64,000 bases of DNA from Diacronema lutheri (Eukaryota > Haptophyta > Pavlovophyceae > Pavlovales > Pavlovaceae). The translations under genes and the position numbers were made by a program. Every line of letters starts with the position of its first letter. The stretch's first letter is position 1. Under the pieces are notes generated by a model. The model ran no database searches. It was not told the origin of the DNA and saw only the letters and a list, made by a program, of their open reading frames with translations. The stretch is from NCBI GenBank assembly GCA_019448385.1, contig JAGTXO010000011.1, positions 834,001-898,000 on the forward strand. The letters are read 5' to 3'. Shown here in pieces: positions 59,590 to 64,000 of this stretch.

Positions 59590-62280
59590 TCACCTGGGCT
59601 TGCCAGGCATGCGCACGCCTCTGCCGACCTGAACAGAAGGAGCCGCGCCGCGAACGACACGCGCACAGGCGCCCGTCGCGCCGTGCGCGCCGACGGCCAC
59701 GCCGTCGAGCGCCGCGCGCAGCTTCGGGTGCAGCGCGCCCAGCTCGAGCAGCCGCACGACGCTGCTCCCGTCGAACCCGGCGCAGTCCGTGCCATTGGGC
59801 GCCGGCTTGCCGTGCGAATGTGTTACGGGCGGGAGGAATGAGGCGAGCGGCAGGGGTGAGGGCGGCAGACCGCTGGCCTGCCCAAAGCGCGTCGGCATGC
59901 TATTCGCATCGCGCGCGGGCGCTGCAGACGCGACGCGCGGCAGCGGAACGGCAGGTCTTGCCGCCGCCGCGCGCGGTGGCGAAAGCGCGGCGGAGTCGCG
60001 TGCGCGTGGTGACGAGCCGGCGTCGCCGCGCAGCGCGCGCGCCGCCTCAACCGCATGCGTCGCGCGATTGCTCGCCGGCGTAACGGGCAGGGCGCCTGGC
60101 TCGGTGGGCTCGGGCGCGCCGTTGGCGCAGTTCCCGTTGCCCGAGCATTGCGCCAGCATGGAGGGCATCATGGATGGCGGCGGCACGGCGGGCATGAGCG
60201 TGCGCATGGGCAGCGGGCGGATTCTGCGGTGCGAGCGGCGGCGGATGCTCAAAACTGGCTCAGTAATCAGAAGCGGCCTGTGCGCGCGGCCCAATCGTAC
60301 TCGGCTCCGTCCGCCATCCGCCATCGTTCTTGGCTCCGTCCGCCGCTTGGCGCGAGCGAGCGCGCGCGCGTGCATGCCGCGGCAGGCCGCCTGGATGCGG
60401 GTCGCTGCGAGCACTCTCGCGGAGAGCGCGCGGTGCTGCTCGACGGGCGGTACGTGGCGTGCGCGCCGCTCGGCGGGCGTGGGCGGCGCGCGCGGCGACG
60501 CGCGCATGGGCGAGCCCGCCGTACTGCGCGCGCCGCCGCCACCGCCGGCCTCGCCGGAAGCGTCGAGCGCGCCGCGTGTCGCGTAGAGCTTCGCGTTGCT
60601 GAGCGCACCCGCGGCGAAGCCGGCCGCTTCCGAGCTGCCCTTCATCAGCCGATGCAGCGGTCGCTTGCCGTCAGCATGCAGCAGCAACTCGTCGCTCACC
60701 TCGCGCGAGTCGCACGCGAGGTTCTGCAGCGCGGCGCAGCACTGCGCGGCGCACGCGGCCGCGTGCGGATCGGAATCGCGCCCCGCGTCGATCGCGTGCA
60801 ATGCGCCGATCAGCGCGCCGACCGCGCCCGCGTGCACGAGCGCGCGGTGGCCGTCGGGCGCGCACGCGAGGTTGGCGGCGATGGTGGCGCCGCTCGCCTT
60901 GAGCGCTGCGCTGCCGTCGGGCGCGCACAGCGTCAGCTCGACGAGCCGCGGCGCGTGCGGTGCGAGCTCGGCGAGGCGTGCGAGCGACGCGTTCGCGCAG
61001 TGTTGCGCAAGTTGAAGCGCGGCGGCCGCGCGCTCGTCCACGCCGCCCGCGCCCGCGACGGAGGCCGTGAGCGCGAGCCTGCGCAGCGCGGCGTGCATCG
61101 CGCGGTCGAGCTGCTCCTGCCGCATCTGCTGCCGCAACCGGCGCGCGAGAAGCCATGCGCGCGCGCGCAGCCCGATGGTGCGTGCTGCGCGCGCGCGCCG
61201 CTGCTGCTGCGCGCTCTCGTGGTGGAGGCGCGCAGCGAGGCGCTTGGAGTGCGCGCGCGCCTGCGCGCTCAGCGCGGCCGCCCCGCCCGCCGCGCGCTCC
61301 TCCGCGTGCGAGCGCACGCGCGAGATGGCCGCCGCCGCATCGACAGTCGCGAGATGCGCGATGTGCACGAGCGCCGCGCTTGCGTGCTCGTGTGTCGCCA
61401 CGTCGAGCGGATGCAAGCGCGCGGGCGCGAGCAGGTCGCGCAGCAGCTGCTCGCCCGGGCCCAAGCGCAGCGCGTTCGCTGCGGCGCGGTGGTTGGCCAG
61501 GTTGCGCACGCCTGCGACCGCATACGAGAGAGCGGAACACGCCGCCATGGACGAGTCGGCGAGCAGGGTGACGAACAGGTCGAGCGCGTTGACACTGGGC
61601 GCGAGTAGCTGGGCGTGGCCGCCCATCGCGGCCAGGTTGACCAGCGACGAGAGCGCGAGCAGCAGCGCGCGCGATTCGTGCCCGCCGCCCGACTGCTCGA
61701 GCTCGGCGGCAACCACGCCAGCCATCAGCTGGGCAACGCGTGCATCCGCGCACGCAGCGAGCGCCGCCGTAAACGCCTCAGCGCCGTCGACGCGCGAGAG
61801 CGTGAGCGAGAGCTGCCGCAGGTCGTCAGCCGATCGCACGCCGCCGGGCGAGCCCCTCGGCGCCACGCCGGCGTCGGGCGCGCCGCCGCCGCCGCCGTCG
61901 GGTGCGCCAGCGGCGGACCCCGCCACGGTCAAGCCCGCTGCGCGCCGAGCGCGCGCGAATGGTAAGGCGGTGCGCGCGTCGGGCAGGCGGTAGCGCGCGC
62001 GTACCGCTGCGGCGCGTGGTCCAATGAGCGCGATCTGCTCGCGTAACCTCGCGTCGTCCCACCTGCGCGGTGGCAAGCCATGGCCACGGCCCGCGAGAAA
62101 GGAGGCGAGCGCCGCGGCCGCCTTGTCGACGTGGTGCGGCTCGCCGTCGCGCGGCTCGCAGCGCGCAGCCGAGCGGCGCGACGCGCGTTGTCTCGGCGTG
62201 CTGCGCGCAGGCGACGCTGGCCGCGCAACCGCGCTGCGGGCATCCGCGCCGGCGCTCGACGGGCTCACGGGCGCGTCCAT
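59590..62280 (-). CDS. Armadillo-repeat protein with IQ motif
   Basis: 896-aa single-exon protein. Residues 150-590 contain armadillo-like repeats: LLLALSSLVNLAAMGGHAQL, AVAGVRNLANHRAAANAL, HASAALVHIAHLATVD, GATIAANLACAPDGHRALV, CAALQNLACDSREVSDEL. These resemble flagellar/ciliary ARMC proteins in arrangement. Between the repeats is a basic helical region with IQ-like spacing (RAARTIGLRARAWLLARRLR), and after them a clear IQ motif (ATRIQAACRGMHARALARAKRR, about residue 650). The C-terminal 230 residues are disordered. ATG 62280 begins MDAPVSPSSAG; the frame is open upstream but there it covers the mobile-element relic. The partner is unknown. Confidence 0.8.
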   Translation of the reverse strand: MDAPVSPSSAGADARSAVARPASPARSTPRQRASRRSAARCEPRDGEPHHVDKAAAALASFLAGRGHGLPPRRWDDARLREQIALIGPRAAAVRARYRLPDARTALPFARARRAAGLTVAGSAAGAPDGGGGGAPDAGVAPRGSPGGVRSADDLRQLSLTLSRVDGAEAFTAALAACADARVAQLMAGVVAAELEQSGGGHESRALLLALSSLVNLAAMGGHAQLLAPSVNALDLFVTLLADSSMAACSALSYAVAGVRNLANHRAAANALRLGPGEQLLRDLLAPARLHPLDVATHEHASAALVHIAHLATVDAAAAISRVRSHAEERAAGGAAALSAQARAHSKRLAARLHHESAQQQRRARAARTIGLRARAWLLARRLRQQMRQEQLDRAMHAALRRLALTASVAGAGGVDERAAAALQLAQHCANASLARLAELAPHAPRLVELTLCAPDGSAALKASGATIAANLACAPDGHRALVHAGAVGALIGALHAIDAGRDSDPHAAACAAQCCAALQNLACDSREVSDELLLHADGKRPLHRLMKGSSEAAGFAAGALSNAKLYATRGALDASGEAGGGGGARSTAGSPMRASPRAPPTPAERRARHVPPVEQHRALSARVLAATRIQAACRGMHARALARAKRRTEPRTMADGGRSRVRLGRAHRPLLITEPVLSIRRRSHRRIRPLPMRTLMPAVPPPSMMPSMLAQCSGNGNCANGAPEPTEPGALPVTPASNRATHAVEAARALRGDAGSSPRARDSAALSPPRAAAARPAVPLPRVASAAPARDANSMPTRFGQASGLPPSPLPLASFLPPVTHSHGKPAPNGTDCAGFDGSSVVRLLELGALHPKLRAALDGVAVGAHGATGACARVVRGAAPSVQVGRGVRMPGKPR

Positions 62281-62616
62281 CCTATCTTGACCACCATGCG
62301 CGCGGCCACTGCTGATGGCACGCGAAACGGCCGCCGCCGCGAGCGATGGCGGCGCAACGACCTCGGGCGACGCGACGCCGTGCGCGCCGCCAAGGCGCTG
62401 ATCGAGGCGCACTGCGTCGGTGCCAGGCATTTGCCTTCCATGTTGGGCTACTGCGCGAGCCGCGGAGATCGCGCAGGACGTGTGCCTGCTTACGGCCACG
62501 GGCGGCACGCGCCCGGAGCACGCGCTCGTCTTCTGCGGACCGTGCACCGCGATTCCAACGCATCGCGCAACATCCGACGTGCACCACGTGGCCGCGCACG
62601 CCTCGACTCCCCAAGT
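62281..62616. other. Intergenic region occupied by a mobile-element relic
   Basis: 336 bp between the armadillo gene and the channel gene. Most of it is the broken element described separately at 62341-62574; no intact gene is present. Promoter elements of the armadillo gene must lie within or beside the relic. Confidence 0.6.
62341..62574 (+). pseudogene. Decayed mobile-element ORF (copy 2) with HRDxNAxxNI motif
   Basis: Shorter, frame-broken relative of the 6421-7118 relic. RWRRNDLGRRDAVRAAKALI (frame 1) matches RWRRDSSGRSNAARVAEALI of copy 1. Then FHVGLLREPRR (frame 3) matches FQVGLLRELRR, and GGTRPEHALVFCGPC (frame 2) matches GGTRTVHVLVVCPAC. It ends with VHRDSNASRNI (frame 1, 62542-62574). 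The last motif fits the DRDxNAxxNI consensus at the end of TnpB/Fanzor RuvC domains. The three frame changes in 230 bp, and the missing segment between FxVGLLRE and GGTR, show it is inactive. Confidence 0.6.
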
Positions 62617-64000
62617 TTACACGTGCCGCAATGCCACCTCAAGGCTCAAGGCGATGCTCTCGCCGGTGAAGGCCGCGCGCTCGGAGAGCGGGTCCTCGCC
62701 GCGCTCCGCCGCGAGCTCGCGCAGCACGCGCTGCTGCGTCGGCGAGAGGTAGAGCCCGAGCCCGGCGTGCGCCGCGCAGTCGGCGCTCACCGGCCGGCCG
62801 TCGGCACCGGGCACCGCGATCACGCCGCCGAGGAGCGGCGGCTCCGTCGCGGCGCGCGCGCGCGCATCGTGCGCGTCGCGGTCGCGCTGCATGCTCAGCC
62901 CGAGCCCGAGGACGAGCAGCGCGCCCGCCGAGCCCGCCATCGCCCAAAGCAGCGCCGAATTGCAGGGCGCCGGCGCGCGCAGCACATCTAGCGCCGCTGC
63001 GAGCGGCCCGCCGGCGTCGGCGCCGCCGCGCGCGCCCGCGGGGTCGAGCGCGCAGCCGTCGACCGCGGGCAGCTGCAGCGCGAGCTGGCGCGAGCGCACC
63101 GCGAGCGCGACGAGCGCGACGGGAACGCGCGCGACGAGCGCGCATGGCAGCACGCGCTCGAGCGCCGTTGTCAGAATCAGACGGCCGTCGGTGTGCGGCA
63201 GGGGCGCGAGCTGCCGAAGGAGGAGGTACGCGTCGATGGCAAAGGAGATCGCGCAGCCCGCCGCGCCGAGCAGGTAGACCGTCGGGAAGAGCGGGCCGAG
63301 CATCAGCGCGAGCGCCGCGTACTTGAGCACGAGCGACGTGCGCACGGGCACGAACGACTCGTCCTTCGCCGCCCAGAGCGAGTTGGCGTCGGCCTGCGTG
63401 CGCGCGCGCGGCGCGCGGAACCACCGGCGGACGCGCGAGCCGAGGCGGAGCAGCGCGAACACGTTGGACACGCCGATCTGCGAGACGATGATCGCGTTGA
63501 CGATCGGGGCGCATTCGCGCCACCACTCCGCCGACAAACGACCGTCCGTGTTTCCCAGCCAGACAAGCAGGGCGGCGACTGAATTGAGGATCTGGAACGC
63601 GGCGAGCTTGGCGCACAGCGAGTCGTGCAGCTGCGTCACGCGCTGCCAGCCCTCACGCAACGCGATGCGCGGCAGCGACGCGTTGATCAGCGCGTTGCCG
63701 AAGATGATGCAGCCCACGCCAAAGATCGGCCGGCCCGTGCTCCCGCGCCCGACGCCCATCACGATCGCGCCCGTCAGGATCACGACCAATGACGTGCCCA
63801 CCGCGACCAGGCGACGGCGCGCGCGCTCCTCAGAGCGGAGGGGCAAGTTCGCCCACAGGACGTCGGACGGCTCGGGCGCACGCTGCACGCGCATCACCCA
63901 CCGCTCCGGCAGGCGCCCGCCTCCGACATCCGCCTCCGCCTCCACCTCCGCCTCCGCCTTCGCCTCCGCCACCCGCGCGCCCGCCTTTGCGTCCGCGCGC
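62617..64000 (-). CDS. OSCA/CSC1-like cation channel, C-terminal part (5' end beyond window)
   Basis: Partial membrane protein of the CSC1/OSCA/TMEM63 (DUF221) type; family members are mechanically or osmotically gated cation channels. The 460 visible residues start inside an Ala/Glu-rich stretch with no ATG, so the gene continues past 64000. The motif RAPEPSDVLWANLPLRSEERARRRL is the 'APEPxDxxWxNL' hallmark before the pore helices. At least six hydrophobic segments follow (VAVGTSLVVILTGAIVMGVG; LAAFQILNSVAALLVWL; LVLKYAALALMLGPLFPTVY...). The segment FAIDAYLLLRQLAPLPHTD matches the 'YxxDKYxLLRxxxxPP' pattern of the family. The C-terminal 90 residues are cytosolic. The stop is at 62617. Confidence 0.75.
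   Translation of the reverse strand, partial: RADAKAGARVAEAKAEAEVEAEADVGGGRLPERWVMRVQRAPEPSDVLWANLPLRSEERARRRLVAVGTSLVVILTGAIVMGVGRGSTGRPIFGVGCIIFGNALINASLPRIALREGWQRVTQLHDSLCAKLAAFQILNSVAALLVWLGNTDGRLSAEWWRECAPIVNAIIVSQIGVSNVFALLRLGSRVRRWFRAPRARTQADANSLWAAKDESFVPVRTSLVLKYAALALMLGPLFPTVYLLGAAGCAISFAIDAYLLLRQLAPLPHTDGRLILTTALERVLPCALVARVPVALVALAVRSRQLALQLPAVDGCALDPAGARGGADAGGPLAAALDVLRAPAPCNSALLWAMAGSAGALLVLGLGLSMQRDRDAHDARARAATEPPLLGGVIAVPGADGRPVSADCAAHAGLGLYLSPTQQRVLRELAAERGEDPLSERAAFTGESIALSLEVALRHV

Overview
This window is nuclear DNA from a eukaryote. It is very GC-rich, and its genes have short spliceosomal introns (about 100-310 nt). Donors are mostly GTGCG or GTGAG and acceptors mostly CAG. 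The proteins are typical of protists: mitochondrial ATP synthase alpha, MOB1, a NOG2-type GTPase, a karyopherin, an XRCC3-like recombinase, a SPAG1/RPAP3-like dynein-assembly co-chaperone (so probably a flagellate), a SHAQKYF MYB, a guanylate-binding-protein GTPase and an OSCA/CSC1-type channel. The extreme GC content, compact layout, F-box protein with 'GCPWD' ankyrin-like repeats and TTAGGG tract suggest a microalga. A haptophyte of the Pavlova/Diacronema kind is my best guess, but this is inference.

Layout: 1-13,100 holds the 3'-truncated ATP synthase alpha (-), MOB1 (+), NOG2 (-), a dual-specificity-phosphatase-like gene (+), a decayed mobile element, a C2H2 zinc-finger gene (+), an Erv1/ALR sulfhydryl oxidase (-) and an ABCD/SbmA-like ABC transporter (+). 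13,100-24,450 holds the F-box/ankyrin-like gene (-), a karyopherin (+) and a 6-kb single-exon ABCC transporter (+). 24,450-36,600 holds two hypothetical genes, the MYB (-), a large IQ-motif protein (+), the XRCC3-like gene (-) and an unknown gene (+). 36,600-42,980 is the most accessory-like part: two near-identical 132-bp direct repeats, an interstitial TTAGGG tract next to an aldehyde dehydrogenase start, an orphan retroelement C-terminal ORF, several copies of a dispersed repeat, an aspartic-protease-like gene and a small membrane protein. 42,980-53,200 holds the GBP-like GTPase (-), a zinc-binding/chromo-like gene (+), a coiled-coil gene (+) and SPAG1 (-). 53,200-64,000 holds an EF-hand gene (+), an 1859-aa alanine-rich protein (+), an armadillo/IQ protein (-), a second decayed copy of the mobile element and the C-terminal part of an OSCA/CSC1-like channel (-) that runs off the window.

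Genes alternate strands, and many are head-to-head with only 26-150 bp between start codons, so bidirectional promoters are likely. No operon, CRISPR array or bacterial feature is present. Introns were placed by joining homologous protein segments with matching reading phase at GT-AG (once GC-AG) boundaries; exon coordinates are in the entries. The strongest curiosities are the two related mobile-element relics (one keeps an HRDxNAxxNI motif like the last RuvC motif of TnpB/Fanzor nucleases), a repeat family with 16-bp inverted ends, a GC-AG intron in SPAG1 and a new-looking repeated module in the IQ protein.
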